A stretch of 64,000 bases of DNA from Chryseobacterium sp. GTDB lineage: Bacteria; Bacteroidota; Bacteroidia; Flavobacteriales; Weeksellaceae. The notes beneath the pieces were generated by a model, which did not search any database, was not told where the DNA came from, and was given only the letters and a program-made list of their open reading frames with translations. The stretch covers positions 2,626,368 to 2,690,367 of the forward strand of contig NZ_CP044507.1 of assembly GCF_008831505.1 (NCBI RefSeq). The letters are read 5' to 3'. This document shows, piece by piece, positions 7,989-16,677 of the stretch. Numbering within the stretch: position 1 is the stretch's first letter; every line of letters begins with the position of its first letter. The position numbers and the translations under genes were made by a program.

Positions 7989-10124
7989 TTACTTTACAAT
8001 TGTCATTTCGTCTAACAGGTGACCGGCGCCATAAAGCTTGTCGATAACCCACAGAACAAAACGTGAATCTACGTTAATTGTTTTCTGCCAGTCCTCTTCG
8101 AATACGATGTCTCCGGAAAGAGCTTCAGAGTTACCGTCGAATGCAAGACCGATAAGTTCGCCGTTGCCATTCATGATTGGGGAACCGGAGTTTCCACCGG
8201 TAATGTCATTATCAGACAGGAAATTCACGGGAAGGTAACCTGCAGGATCAGCATACTGACCATAATCTCTTTTGGCAGCCATATCAAGCAGTTCTTGAGG
8301 CAGGTCAAATTCTTCATCACCTTTCTTATACTTCTTCACCATACCGTCCAGGTCTGTATAGAAGTTATTGGTAACGCCGTTATAATCTCTGTCATCGCGT
8401 ACCGGCAGGGTGGCCACTTTTCCGAAAGTTATTCTCATTGTTGAGTTGGCATCGGGGTAGAATTCCTGCTTAGGATGTGACTTACGAAGACCATCGAAGA
8501 AGAGACGGTTGCTGTCGCTGAATTTATCGTCATAAGAAGTATAGCGTTCTGCAGTGGCCCGGGAATCGGCAGTATAGCCGTTGGCAATTTTCAGAAGTGC
8601 ATCGCTGTTCAGCTTTTCGGCATCCGGATTATTAAGGAAAGCCATTGCTGAAGCTTTGGTGGCAAAAATGGAGTTTTTAGCAACCTCATCCAAAAGCTCA
8701 GGATTAATGGTTTGAAGGGACGGAGCTCCAGCTTCATTTCTGACCTTAGCACGGTACAGTGACACCATTTCTTTAAGCATTTCCTGTTCCAGAGCAGGAT
8801 TGAATTTTTCATAATTGGCGTTGATGCGGTCTGCAATGGCTTTCTTCATCTCCGCTTTTTTCCCAGCATCTGTTTCAGCTATATAATTTTTGAACATAGA
8901 ACCGAAACCTGTAGCGAAGGACAGATATTTTGCGTTTCTGGTCATCTGTGCAGCGTAATTACGCTCAATTCCTCTGGCAGAAGTCTTGCGGTAATAATCC
9001 TGCATATCGGCGAGCACATTTCCGTAAAGATCCTTATTCTCAGATCTGTTAGCCCACGCCTGGAAAACCTCTTCAACTTTACGTTTGTCTTCAATCGTTC
9101 CGTTTTTGTTTACAGATTCGATGGTACCACCTCTGTTTTTCCAGTAGTTTGCTACAGAAGCATACTGTGAAGCATAGTTAAGTTTCGTAGCCTGGTCGCG
9201 GTCCATGTACTTCTTCATGACATCCATGGCCACTTTGGATGCATCTACCCAACCCGGATAATCTTTATTCACCAGCTGGTCAATACCGTATGAAGTCATA
9301 AAACGGTTGGTACGGCCAGGGTAACCTACGATCATTGTCATATCGCCCGGTTTAATGGGCTTTATGGAAACAGGAAGGTGGTGTTTAGGCTTAAACGGAA
9401 TGTTGTATGGAGAATATTCCGCAGGGTTTCCGTTTACATCAGTATATACTCTGAAAACGGAGAAATCGCCGGTATGTCTAGGCCACTCCCAGTTGTCAGT
9501 ATCGCCGCCGAATTTTCCGATGGAGTTAGGTGGGGTTCCTACCAGACGAACGTCCTTGAAATCCTGATACACAAAATAGTAGAACTCATTCCCGTTATAG
9601 AAATCCTTTACACTTACTACATATTTACCGTTTTCAGAATTCTCGGCCTGTATTTTTTTGTATTCTGCATCAATGATGTCCCTTCTTTCCTTCGCCGACA
9701 TTTGGTTGTTAAGCAGCGCATTGATTCGGCTGGTCACATCGTCCATGCGAACCAGGAAACGAACAGAAAGTCCTTTGGCAGGAAGTTCCTCACTTTTCTT
9801 CATTGCCCAGAAACCATTGGTCAGGTGATCCTTTTCAGGAGTGGACAGTGCTGCAATCTGACCGTAACCACAGTGATGGTTGGTAAACACCAGACCTTCT
9901 CTGGAAACAATCTCAGCCGTACATCCGCCACCAAACTGAACGATGGCATCTTTCAGGCTGGCCTGATTTACGGAATAGATTTCTTCTGCAGTAAGTTTAA
10001 GTCCTTTTTTCTGCAAATCCTGTCCGTTCAGCCTTTTGATCAGCATCATCAGCCACATACCTTCATCAGCACGCATCTGTACGAAGCTCAGCATGAAGGT
10101 TAACAATAAAAATATTCTTTTCAT
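7989..10124 (-). CDS. S46 family dipeptidyl peptidase, paralogue of 4668-6848
   Basis: A 711-residue S46 peptidase with the same architecture as its neighbour: signal peptide at about 1-19, Thr-Asn-His-His-Cys-Gly histidine near 83-84, and Gly-Gly-Asn-Ser-Gly-Ser-Pro serine (Ser646). Gly664, 18 residues later, again indicates DPP7-like specificity. The two proteins match closely over most of their length and differ mainly in the helical middle (about 340-480), the region I would expect to shape the substrate entrance. Two DPP7-like enzymes in tandem fit an organism that feeds on peptides. The terminator at 7952-7976 closes this transcript. Confidence 0.93.
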   Translation of the reverse strand: MKRIFLLLTFMLSFVQMRADEGMWLMMLIKRLNGQDLQKKGLKLTAEEIYSVNQASLKDAIVQFGGGCTAEIVSREGLVFTNHHCGYGQIAALSTPEKDHLTNGFWAMKKSEELPAKGLSVRFLVRMDDVTSRINALLNNQMSAKERRDIIDAEYKKIQAENSENGKYVVSVKDFYNGNEFYYFVYQDFKDVRLVGTPPNSIGKFGGDTDNWEWPRHTGDFSVFRVYTDVNGNPAEYSPYNIPFKPKHHLPVSIKPIKPGDMTMIVGYPGRTNRFMTSYGIDQLVNKDYPGWVDASKVAMDVMKKYMDRDQATKLNYASQYASVANYWKNRGGTIESVNKNGTIEDKRKVEEVFQAWANRSENKDLYGNVLADMQDYYRKTSARGIERNYAAQMTRNAKYLSFATGFGSMFKNYIAETDAGKKAEMKKAIADRINANYEKFNPALEQEMLKEMVSLYRAKVRNEAGAPSLQTINPELLDEVAKNSIFATKASAMAFLNNPDAEKLNSDALLKIANGYTADSRATAERYTSYDDKFSDSNRLFFDGLRKSHPKQEFYPDANSTMRITFGKVATLPVRDDRDYNGVTNNFYTDLDGMVKKYKKGDEEFDLPQELLDMAAKRDYGQYADPAGYLPVNFLSDNDITGGNSGSPIMNGNGELIGLAFDGNSEALSGDIVFEEDWQKTINVDSRFVLWVIDKLYGAGHLLDEMTIVK

Positions 10125-10237
10125 TTTTAAAAATTATTTTAAGGCTGCTAATTTAATGCTTTTATTATAAACGCCTGCCCGATGGTACGAAAATGGCACG
10201 TTTCCGGAGAATAATCAGCATCTTTTTAAGAAAAACC

Positions 10238-10507
10238 ATGGAAATTAATCCTGAAATCATCGGCTTTATAGCCGGCGGACTTTCCTCCGCTCTGTTTATT
10301 CCACAAATCATCAAGATACTTAGGGAAAAATCGGCCGAAGAAATTTCCCTCCTCACCTGCATCATAGGTATTGTAAGCTCTGCGCTTTGGCTTTGGTACG
10401 GAATCCTGCAGGACCATATTTCCATGATGGTTACCAACAGCATCGCGGTAGCTGCCACTGCGGTTCTCGTGGTCCTCAGGCTGATTTATAACGGCGAAAA
10501 AAACTAA
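10238..10507 (+). CDS. SemiSWEET-like PQ-loop transporter subunit
   Basis: An 89-residue three-helix protein of the SemiSWEET/MtN3 family, bacterial half-transporters that dimerise to move sugars down their gradient. The signature Leu-Phe-Ile-Pro-Gln-Ile-Ile lies in the first helix, followed by Lys-Ser-Ala-Glu-Glu-Ile-Ser, the typical loop. The second and third helices carry Trp-Leu-Trp-Tyr-Gly-Ile and a Val-Thr-Asn-Ser Asn. I start at the ATG at 10238; an in-frame ATG at 10193 would add 15 basic residues, atypical for the family. hflX follows 32 bp later but seems to have its own promoter. Confidence 0.85.
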   Translation: MEINPEIIGFIAGGLSSALFIPQIIKILREKSAEEISLLTCIIGIVSSALWLWYGILQDHISMMVTNSIAVAATAVLVVLRLIYNGEKN

Positions 10508-10512
10508 ATTTG
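10505..10512 (+). promoter_or_regulatory. Bacteroidota -7 box (TAnnTTTG) before hflX
   Basis: TAAATTTG overlaps the stop of the SemiSWEET gene and lies 27 bp before the hflX ATG. It matches the TAnnTTTG consensus of Bacteroidota primary-sigma promoters. I see no convincing -33 element. Confidence 0.5.
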
Positions 10513-10539
10513 TAATTCTACATTAATAAAGTAAACTAT

Positions 10540-11760
10540 ATGCTGGAAAATAAAGAACATTTGTACGAAAATGCAGTGCTGGTAGGCGTCATAACCCAAC
10601 AGCAGGAAGAAGACAAGCTGATTGAATACATGGATGAACTGGAATTTCTGGCTCATACCGCCGGTGCTACGGTTGTGAAGCGTTTTACCCAGAAACTTAC
10701 CCAGCCTGACTCCAAAACATTCATAGGCAGTGGGAAGGCTCAGGAAGTCCGCGACTATGTAAAGGAGCATGGGATTGGTACCGTAATCTTTGATGATGAA
10801 CTTTCTCCCTCGCAACTTAAAAACCTGGAAAGGGAAATCGAAGTAAAAATTCTGGACCGCACCAACTTGATCCTGGACATTTTTGCGCAGCGCGCGCAGA
10901 CCTCCTATGCCCGGACACAGGTCGAACTAGCACAATATCAATACCTTTTGCCTCGCCTGACCCGTATGTGGACCCACCTGGAAAGGCAGAAAGGGGGAAT
11001 TGGGATGCGCGGACCCGGGGAAACGGAAATTGAGACGGACAGAAGGATCATCAGAGACCGGATCTCGCTGCTTAAAGAAAAATTAAAGACCATAGACAGA
11101 CAGATGTCCACCCAGCGTAATAACCGTGGCAAAGTGGTGAGGGCTGCACTGGTGGGCTACACTAACGTGGGGAAATCCACACTGATGAATGCCCTTTCGA
11201 AATCAGATGTTTTTGCAGAAAACAAGCTTTTTGCCACCCTGGATACGACTGTACGGAAAGTGGTTATAGGTAATCTGCCTTTCCTGCTTACGGATACGGT
11301 TGGTTTTATCCGCAAATTACCCACACAGTTGGTTGAGAGTTTCAAATCCACACTGGATGAAGTTCGGGAAGCGGACCTGCTCATTCATGTAGTCGATATT
11401 TCACATGAGAGTTTTGAGGATCATATCGCCTCAGTAAACCAAATCCTTATGGAAATCAATGCCCATCAGAAACCGATGATCATGGTTTTCAATAAGATTG
11501 ATGACTTCAGCTATGAAAAAAAGGAGGAGGATGACCTGACACCTGAATCCAGAAAAAACATCTCCCTTGCGGAATGGGAAAAGACGTGGATGTCCAAATC
11601 GAAGTATCCGACCGTGTTTATATCCGCACTTACCAAAGAGAATTTTGAGGAAATGAAAAAGATGATTTATGACGAAGTGCTGAAAATTCATATCTCGCGT
11701 TTCCCGTATAATGATTTCCTTTTCGAATATTTTGAAGATGAAACCGATCCTAATAACTAA
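10540..11760 (+). CDS. hflX: GTPase HflX
   Basis: A 406-residue ribosome-associated GTPase that binds the 50S subunit and can split stalled 70S ribosomes under stress. The N-terminal HflX domain ends in Gly-Pro-Gly-Glu-Thr-Glu-Ile-Glu (about 165). G1 is Gly-Tyr-Thr-Asn-Val-Gly-Lys-Ser near 206, G3 is Asp-Thr-Val-Gly-Phe near 251, and G4 is Asn-Lys-Ile-Asp near 322. Length and motifs are complete. Unlike proteobacteria there is no hfq next to it. The AlkD-like gene begins 15 bp after the stop. Confidence 0.95.
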   Translation: MLENKEHLYENAVLVGVITQQQEEDKLIEYMDELEFLAHTAGATVVKRFTQKLTQPDSKTFIGSGKAQEVRDYVKEHGIGTVIFDDELSPSQLKNLEREIEVKILDRTNLILDIFAQRAQTSYARTQVELAQYQYLLPRLTRMWTHLERQKGGIGMRGPGETEIETDRRIIRDRISLLKEKLKTIDRQMSTQRNNRGKVVRAALVGYTNVGKSTLMNALSKSDVFAENKLFATLDTTVRKVVIGNLPFLLTDTVGFIRKLPTQLVESFKSTLDEVREADLLIHVVDISHESFEDHIASVNQILMEINAHQKPMIMVFNKIDDFSYEKKEEDDLTPESRKNISLAEWEKTWMSKSKYPTVFISALTKENFEEMKKMIYDEVLKIHISRFPYNDFLFEYFEDETDPNN

Positions 11761-11775
11761 GTATCCGTTATTCTT

Positions 11776-12492
11776 GTGAGTGCTGCAGATGAAATAAAAA
11801 TGGCGCTGGCAGACCTTGCCCTTCCTGAAAAGGCAGCATTCTTCCCGCGCTTCTTTAAAGCCGGAAAAGGAGAATATGCTGAGGGCGATCAGTTTATAGG
11901 CGTAACCGTGCCCGACCAGCGAAAAGTTGCAAAAGAATTCCGGGATAAGATATCCGTAGAGGAACTGTCTGAAGTTTTAAGTTCGGAAATCCACGAACAC
12001 CGTCACTGCGCCCTGTTGATTTTGGTCGCAAAATTTGAAAAGTCAAAAGACAGTAGTGAAAAAGAGGCGATGGTCAGCTTTTATCTTCAGCACAGGAAAC
12101 ATATCAACAACTGGGATCTGGTAGACAATTCATGCTATAAAATCCTGGGCCGGCACTGCTTCGATAAAGAAGATCACCGTATTCTTGAAGACCTTGCCAC
12201 GGAAGAGGACCTATGGAGCAAGCGCATGGCAGTAGTTTCAACCATGCACTACGTTAAACGGGGTGAATTTGACCTTATGAAGAAGTTAGTTCTGAAAAAC
12301 CTTAACCATCCGCACGATTTAATACATAAGGCAAACGGCTGGCTGCTGCGGGAAATGGGTGGTAAGAATGAAGCTGAATTGCTGGACTTCCTGAAGAAGC
12401 ATTATAGAAAAATGCCCCGGACTACACTGCGATATGCGATTGAGAAGTTGGATGAGAGCATCAGGCAGGATTTTCTTAAAGGCCGGATATGA
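11776..12492 (+). CDS. DNA alkylation repair protein (AlkD-like HEAT repeats)
   Basis: A 238-residue all-helical protein of the AlkC/AlkD glycosylase superfamily, which excises positively charged alkylated bases. Matching features are the early Phe-Lys-Ala-Gly-Lys-Gly-Glu-Tyr and Gly-Val-Thr-Val-Pro-Asp-Gln-Arg segments and Trp-Asp-Leu-Val-Asp near 115, whose aspartate is equivalent to the essential one in AlkD. The frame opens with GTG at 11776; an in-frame ATG at 11800 would shorten it by 8 residues, and I cannot decide between them. The stop overlaps the next gene's start by 4 bp, so hflX, this gene and the DUF6122 gene look like one operon. Confidence 0.88.
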   Translation: MSAADEIKMALADLALPEKAAFFPRFFKAGKGEYAEGDQFIGVTVPDQRKVAKEFRDKISVEELSEVLSSEIHEHRHCALLILVAKFEKSKDSSEKEAMVSFYLQHRKHINNWDLVDNSCYKILGRHCFDKEDHRILEDLATEEDLWSKRMAVVSTMHYVKRGEFDLMKKLVLKNLNHPHDLIHKANGWLLREMGGKNEAELLDFLKKHYRKMPRTTLRYAIEKLDESIRQDFLKGRI

Positions 12493-12839
12493 TGGAAGAC
12501 CTGTATTGGCTGAGAAGTTCGGTTCACTATTTCCTGCATTTCGTATTCCCATTTTTTCTGGCCATCACCTTTTTTAAGCCCTTTTGGCGCAAGGCCTACT
12601 TAATAATGATTGCCACCATGCTGGTAGACTTGGATCATCTGCTGGCTAATCCCGTTTTTGATCCTGACCGGAGCAGTGTGGGTTTTCATATTTTACATTC
12701 CTACCCTATGGTCGCGGTTTATTTTTTGGGCGTTGTTTTCCTTAAAGGAGTTTACCGTGTTTTTGCAGTCGGTCTCCTGTTTCATATGTTTACGGATTTT
12801 CAGGATTATCACCTTTGGAAGTTAATACAGGATTTTTGA
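12489..12839 (+). CDS. DUF6122-like membrane protein
   Basis: A 116-residue membrane protein that I place, from memory, in DUF6122. It has the pattern His-Tyr-Phe-Leu-His-Phe near the start, then Met-Leu-Val-Asp-Leu-Asp-His-Leu-Leu-Ala, then Phe-His-Ile-Leu-His-Ser, and a late Phe-His-Met-Phe-Thr-Asp. Three or four membrane helices alternate with these His/Asp motifs, which resemble those of membrane-bound metal-dependent hydrolases of the YdjM type. Activity is therefore conceivable but untested. It is translationally coupled to the alkylation-repair gene. Confidence 0.7.
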   Translation: MMEDLYWLRSSVHYFLHFVFPFFLAITFFKPFWRKAYLIMIATMLVDLDHLLANPVFDPDRSSVGFHILHSYPMVAVYFLGVVFLKGVYRVFAVGLLFHMFTDFQDYHLWKLIQDF

Positions 12840-12905
12840 TTTGTTTTATCTAAAATATTTTGAAATAAAATAGATATTTTGTATAATTGTGAAAATCGTG
12901 ACTTT

Positions 12906-13982
12906 ATGAAATTCAGAAATTTACTTCACTGGACTGTTCTTTTTCCAATTATTTCCGCGCTGTTCTACTTGAGCGGCATATTAAATACATCAATTTTTAC
13001 GAATGTGATTGGCGCCTTCCTGCTGTTCGGAACCGTTCTGGCAGCTGTGCATCATGCTGAAGTTGTGGCTCACCGCGTGGGCGAACCTTATGGGACCATT
13101 ATACTGGCAATATGTATTACGATTCTGGAAGTTGGTCTTATCGTCTCATTTATGCTCTCGGGCAGCGAAGGAGCCATGACCTATGCCCGGGATACGGTAT
13201 TTGCAGCCGTTATGCTTATCCTGAACGGTATTCTGGGAGTCTGCATCGTAGCGGGAAGTATGAAATATAAGGAGCAGTTTTTTATGCGCAGCTCTGCAAC
13301 TACCTACCTCGTAAGTCTTGTTGCTATACTTGTACTTACGCTCATATTGCCCAATTATACCTCCAGCGTACGCGGGCCGTTTTATACAGAAACGCAGCTC
13401 GTCTTTATATCATTGGCCTGTCTGGTAATTTACGGCTCCTTTCTGATGTTCCAGACGGTCCGTCACAGGAATTACTTTGTTGTAGCAGAAGCTGATAAAA
13501 CAGTGCATGAGGCCGACCCGCCCTCTAACTTTAAGACCATTTCCAGCTTGCTCCTGTTAATTATCTGTTTGGCTGTAGTGATATTCATGGCAAAAGGACT
13601 TTCACCCGTTATCGAGAATTTTGTAAAGACGGTGGGCGCGCCGCGGGCACTCGTAGGTGTCATTATTGCGTCGGTGGTACTGCTTCCGGAGGGACTGGCT
13701 GCCATCCGCGCGGCACGGAACAATCAAATACAGACTTCAATCAATTTAGGCCTGGGTTCCGCGCTTGCCAGTGTTGGGCTTACCATTCCCGCCATCTCGG
13801 TGGTTTGCATCATTTATGATATCCCATTTGTGCTTGGCCTGGATATGAAATCAATTATCCTGCTGGCGCTGTCTGTGTTTACGGTGATGCTGTCGCTGAG
13901 CCGCGGAAAAACAAATCACCTTTACGGCGCTGTGCTGCTGGTGAACCTTGCAGCCTACATCTTTTACGTAATAGTTCCTTAA
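12906..13982 (+). CDS. ChaA-like calcium/sodium:proton antiporter
   Basis: About 358 residues with ten or eleven hydrophobic segments, a member of the CaCA exchanger superfamily close to ChaA and y4hA. Each half carries a characteristic acidic alpha-repeat: His-Arg-Val-Gly-Glu-Pro-Tyr-Gly-Thr near 58, Thr-Ile-Leu-Glu-Val-Gly near 75, and in the second half Leu-Pro-Glu-Gly-Leu-Ala-Ala near 260. These glutamates bind the cation. I use the ATG at 12906, since the longer frame starts at a TTG. It is followed by a strong bidirectional terminator. The ion preference is inferred from the family. Confidence 0.85.
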   Translation: MKFRNLLHWTVLFPIISALFYLSGILNTSIFTNVIGAFLLFGTVLAAVHHAEVVAHRVGEPYGTIILAICITILEVGLIVSFMLSGSEGAMTYARDTVFAAVMLILNGILGVCIVAGSMKYKEQFFMRSSATTYLVSLVAILVLTLILPNYTSSVRGPFYTETQLVFISLACLVIYGSFLMFQTVRHRNYFVVAEADKTVHEADPPSNFKTISSLLLLIICLAVVIFMAKGLSPVIENFVKTVGAPRALVGVIIASVVLLPEGLAAIRAARNNQIQTSINLGLGSALASVGLTIPAISVVCIIYDIPFVLGLDMKSIILLALSVFTVMLSLSRGKTNHLYGAVLLVNLAAYIFYVIVP

Positions 13983-14007
13983 ACTAAAAACTATATCAGT
14001 ACAAAAT

Positions 14008-14040
14008 ATAAAGAGGTGAGTTGATGGGTCACCTCTTTAT
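14008..14040. terminator. bidirectional terminator between chaA-like and globin genes
   Basis: A perfect 12-bp stem (14008-14019 with 14029-14040, core AAAGAGGTGA/TCACCTCTTT) with a 9-nt loop and A/T tails on both sides. It serves the convergent genes ending at 13982 and 14068. Confidence 0.85.
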
Positions 14041-14067
14041 TTATACCGTCTCCGACTGGCTGAAAAG

Positions 14068-14448
14068 CTATAGCTTCCGGGCCATTTCCATTTTATGTCC
14101 CATAAGATTCGCAATGTTTGTGGCTTTATAGATGGCCAGGTCCGCCATTTCGCCGCTGAAGTTTTCCTCCACGGTTTCCGTCCACAGTTTTATCCAGTGT
14201 GCAAAGTGTCTTTTTTCCATAGCCACTTTTTCATTTATAGGGAAATGCATGGCCATTGGATTGCCTTTGTAGGAAATCTGGCCAAACAAAAGCGTTTCCC
14301 AGAAGGCGTACATCTTAGGTAAGTGGTGGCTCCAGTCTACCTTTGCCACATCACTGAAAAAGAACCCAATGGTTTCATCACGGCCAACCTTATCATAAAA
14401 TGTATTTACAAGGAATTCAATATCTTCCCTGCTTTCTAACTTTTTCAT
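14068..14448 (-). CDS. group III truncated hemoglobin
   Basis: A 126-residue 2-on-2 globin of group III. These haem proteins bind O2 or NO; the function of group III members is poorly known. The proximal histidine is most likely the one in Arg-His-Phe-Ala-His-Trp (about 82-86). The Phe-Phe-Phe-Ser-Asp-Val-Ala opening and the Met-Tyr-Ala-Phe-Trp-Glu-Thr-Leu-Leu-Phe segment are typical of Bacteroidota members. It is a single-gene unit, with the GC-rich element upstream. Confidence 0.9.
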   Translation of the reverse strand: MKKLESREDIEFLVNTFYDKVGRDETIGFFFSDVAKVDWSHHLPKMYAFWETLLFGQISYKGNPMAMHFPINEKVAMEKRHFAHWIKLWTETVEENFSGEMADLAIYKATNIANLMGHKMEMARKL

Positions 14449-14547
14449 GCGGTAAAATTACGGCTTTTAAAACAGTCGGAATATGACTGCAGTCACTACT
14501 TGTTTTTTGGGCGGACATTTCGCGCTATGCGCTATTACTCCTCAGTC

Positions 14548-14608
14548 GGCGGCGCCGCTTCGCTGCGCCGCCTCCCTGCGGGGTAGCCGCTCCTATCGCG
14601 GCCGCAGG
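14548..14608. repeat. GC-rich double-hairpin (REP-like) element
   Basis: Two adjacent hairpins. The first pairs GGCGGCGC (14548-14555) with GCGCCGCC (14565-14572) around a 9-nt loop. The second pairs CCTGCG (14575-14580) with CGCAGG (14603-14608), with a nested GCCGC/GCGGC stem (14586-14590 with 14598-14602). The block is far more GC-rich than the surrounding AT-rich intergenic DNA. No other copy is visible in this window, so calling it a dispersed repeat is an inference. Confidence 0.55.
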
Positions 14609-14656
14609 TTGCGCTGGAGATACACTTCTGAAATAAATATGGCGTATTTTTGCCGC

Positions 14657-15148
14657 ATGGATCTTGAATTCTACAAAAATCAGGCGTCTTTGAAACAGAA
14701 AGACCACCGCAAAACGCTGGAGGCTCTGAAAAAGAAACCACCCAAAAACCTCGACTATCTGGTGCAGGAAGTCCATGAAGAAGTTTTTAGGAAGGTGGAC
14801 TGCTTGCAGTGCGCCAACTGCTGCAAAACTACCGGTCCGCTATTCACCGACAAAGACACCGAACGTATCGCAAAACATCTGCGGATGAAAACCTCAGATT
14901 TTGAGTCCAGATATCTGAGGACCGACGAAGACGGCGACAAAGTGCTGCAAAAACTGCCCTGCTGGTTTTTAAATGCCGACAATACCTGCTCCATTTATGA
15001 AGTGCGGCCCAAAGCCTGCCGGGAATTTCCGCATACGGACCGGAAAAAGATATATCAGATCAATCACCTCACCATCCGGAATACTCTGATCTGTCCTGCC
15101 GCTTTTGAGTTTGTAGAAAAAATCCGGCTCCGCGCAGGACTGAGGTAA
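14657..15148 (+). CDS. YkgJ family cysteine-cluster protein
   Basis: A 163-residue protein of the YkgJ (CxxCxxCC, UPF0153) family, thought to bind zinc or an iron-sulfur cluster. Asp-Cys-Leu-Gln-Cys-Ala-Asn-Cys-Cys is followed by later cysteines in Pro-Cys-Trp, Asn-Thr-Cys-Ser-Ile, Lys-Ala-Cys-Arg-Glu-Phe-Pro and Ile-Cys-Pro. I place the start at the ATG at 14657 (Met-Asp-Leu-Glu-Phe). The frame is open upstream to 14483, but that part runs through the GC-rich hairpins and encodes an implausible Arg/Ala/Ser-rich tail. Confidence 0.85.
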   Translation: MDLEFYKNQASLKQKDHRKTLEALKKKPPKNLDYLVQEVHEEVFRKVDCLQCANCCKTTGPLFTDKDTERIAKHLRMKTSDFESRYLRTDEDGDKVLQKLPCWFLNADNTCSIYEVRPKACREFPHTDRKKIYQINHLTIRNTLICPAAFEFVEKIRLRAGLR

Positions 15149-15183
15149 TCCGGGCGGACGTATATCACCGTTCTTCATCAAAA

Positions 15184-15210
15184 AAGAGCAGATATAAAAT
15201 CTGCCCTTTC
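15184..15210. terminator. bidirectional terminator
   Basis: GCAGAT (15189-15194) pairs with ATCTGC (15200-15205) around a 5-nt loop. The stem extends after one mismatch with A/G and C/T runs on both sides. It lies between the convergent YkgJ-type and TPR genes. Confidence 0.7.
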
Positions 15211-15222
15211 ATGAGTCCTCAT

Positions 15223-16593
15223 CTATTTCTTTCTGGCTTTCACCTTTTTTACCTCATCTTTCATAAACGGGTACTTCTGAAGCATATCCTCTGCAATGGA
15301 TTCATCCAGTTCAAGCGCTTTCTCCAGGTCTGCACGGCCGGATTTCTCATCATTCAGATGAAACCGGCAGTTGCTTCGCTGATAGTAAAGCTCAGCCCTT
15401 TGATGTTTCAAAACAGCCCTGTCCAAAAGTGTAATGGCCTCCTCGTATTCACCCAACAGCATTAAAACCTCTGAATATGCATACCAGTTATAAAACCTTT
15501 CGGGTTCCTGGGTCACCAGTTTCTTCAGGCAATTAAGGCTTTCTTCAAACCTTCCCGATTCAATATAAAGGAAAGCCATTCTTTTCTGATAATCAAGATT
15601 ATTCTCATTCAGTGCTGTGGCTTCCTTTGCAAAATGCAGCGCTTCCTTCATTCCGCCCATTTCTTCATAAATATAACTTTGCTCCATCATTGACTGATAG
15701 AACTGCGGATCTTCCACCATGGATTTCTGAAAGGCAGCAAGCGCCTGTACAGGCTGTTTAAGCTCACGGTAGCAGAGACCGATTTTATAATAGGTGAAGG
15801 CTTTCGTAAACTCAACTTCAAGCATTTCCTGATATACTTTGATGGCTTCATCATACTTCCCTAACGCTTCAAGACAGGCAGCTTTGTTTCCGTAAACATT
15901 AACCGAACCCGAGTTGATCGCAAGCAGATAGTCAAAAGCTTTAATTGCCTCCTCATAATTCTTCCGGTTAAAGAAAAACTGGCCATACTCATACCAGGCA
16001 GTTTCCGAGAAGGGAAAACGGTCCAGGTAGGAATTCATAAATTCCACAGCCTCCTCATATTTCTTGAGTTCGTTCAGGCAGACCAGACAGTTTTCAAAAG
16101 AATACTCGTCGTTAGGATCAAAAGTTAGGGCAAGTTTATAATGCTTCAGTGCGCTGAAGGGATCCTGCAGATTTACATGTTCATCGGCAATGAAGTTATG
16201 GAGGAAATTCTGCTCCTCTTCCAGTTTCAAAGCCTTCTCACAATATTCAATTGCTCTTCTGGGATTCCCCAGGTTAGAATAATATTTGGCACAGCACACC
16301 AGAAAATCCGTACTGTCCATACAGGATTCAGAAAGCTCAGCAATTAAACGGCGGGCGGTACTGTAATCTTCAAGTTCCAAAAGAACCTCCAGCTGCTTGG
16401 TTTTAATCTCAATGGAATTGGGATGCAGTTTCAGACCAAAATTCACGGCCTGCTCTGCGTAGGAGATATCACCAAGTTCCAGATAGTATATAATGATATC
16501 TTCCAGCTCCTCACTGTCGAAGTAATACTCATCATTATTCTCTATCATATCTTCGAACTTTTTTGCAAGTTCGTTTTCAAAAAATTCTTCCAC
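15223..16593 (-). CDS. tetratricopeptide repeat protein
   Basis: A 456-residue protein made almost wholly of TPR helical hairpins, seen as recurring Ala-Xaa-Xaa-Tyr-Xaa-Xaa-Ala and Gly-Xaa-Tyr-Xaa-Glu-Ala patterns from about residue 30 to 440, roughly a dozen repeats. There is no signal peptide or membrane segment, so it is cytoplasmic. The N-terminus is acidic and the end basic (Lys-Lys-Val-Lys-Ala-Arg-Lys-Lys). TPR arrays bind other proteins; the partner is unknown. It lies 84 bp downstream of glmM on the same strand and may be co-transcribed with it. Confidence 0.88.
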   Translation of the reverse strand: MEEFFENELAKKFEDMIENNDEYYFDSEELEDIIIYYLELGDISYAEQAVNFGLKLHPNSIEIKTKQLEVLLELEDYSTARRLIAELSESCMDSTDFLVCCAKYYSNLGNPRRAIEYCEKALKLEEEQNFLHNFIADEHVNLQDPFSALKHYKLALTFDPNDEYSFENCLVCLNELKKYEEAVEFMNSYLDRFPFSETAWYEYGQFFFNRKNYEEAIKAFDYLLAINSGSVNVYGNKAACLEALGKYDEAIKVYQEMLEVEFTKAFTYYKIGLCYRELKQPVQALAAFQKSMVEDPQFYQSMMEQSYIYEEMGGMKEALHFAKEATALNENNLDYQKRMAFLYIESGRFEESLNCLKKLVTQEPERFYNWYAYSEVLMLLGEYEEAITLLDRAVLKHQRAELYYQRSNCRFHLNDEKSGRADLEKALELDESIAEDMLQKYPFMKDEVKKVKARKK

Positions 16594-16677
16594 TTATTTT
16601 ATGTGCAGTCCAACCAATGTATGAAACCGGGTTCCAAACTTTGACTGAACATTTAATTATACTTATCACTGCTGACC

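Noticed and set aside
7946..7989. Attachment site or target duplication around the orphan gene
   Set aside because: I looked for direct repeats at 6900-6957 and 7946-7990 and found none longer than a few bases; no integrase nearby.
9378..10103. 241-residue open frame antisense to the second S46 gene (and similar at 6102-6494)
   Set aside because: Both lie opposite well-supported S46 coding sequence at matching places, so the openness comes from codon use in the paralogues, not from genes.
14483..14656. Upstream extension of the YkgJ-type frame
   Set aside because: Would run through the GC-rich double hairpin and give an Arg/Ala/Ser-rich tail unlike the family.
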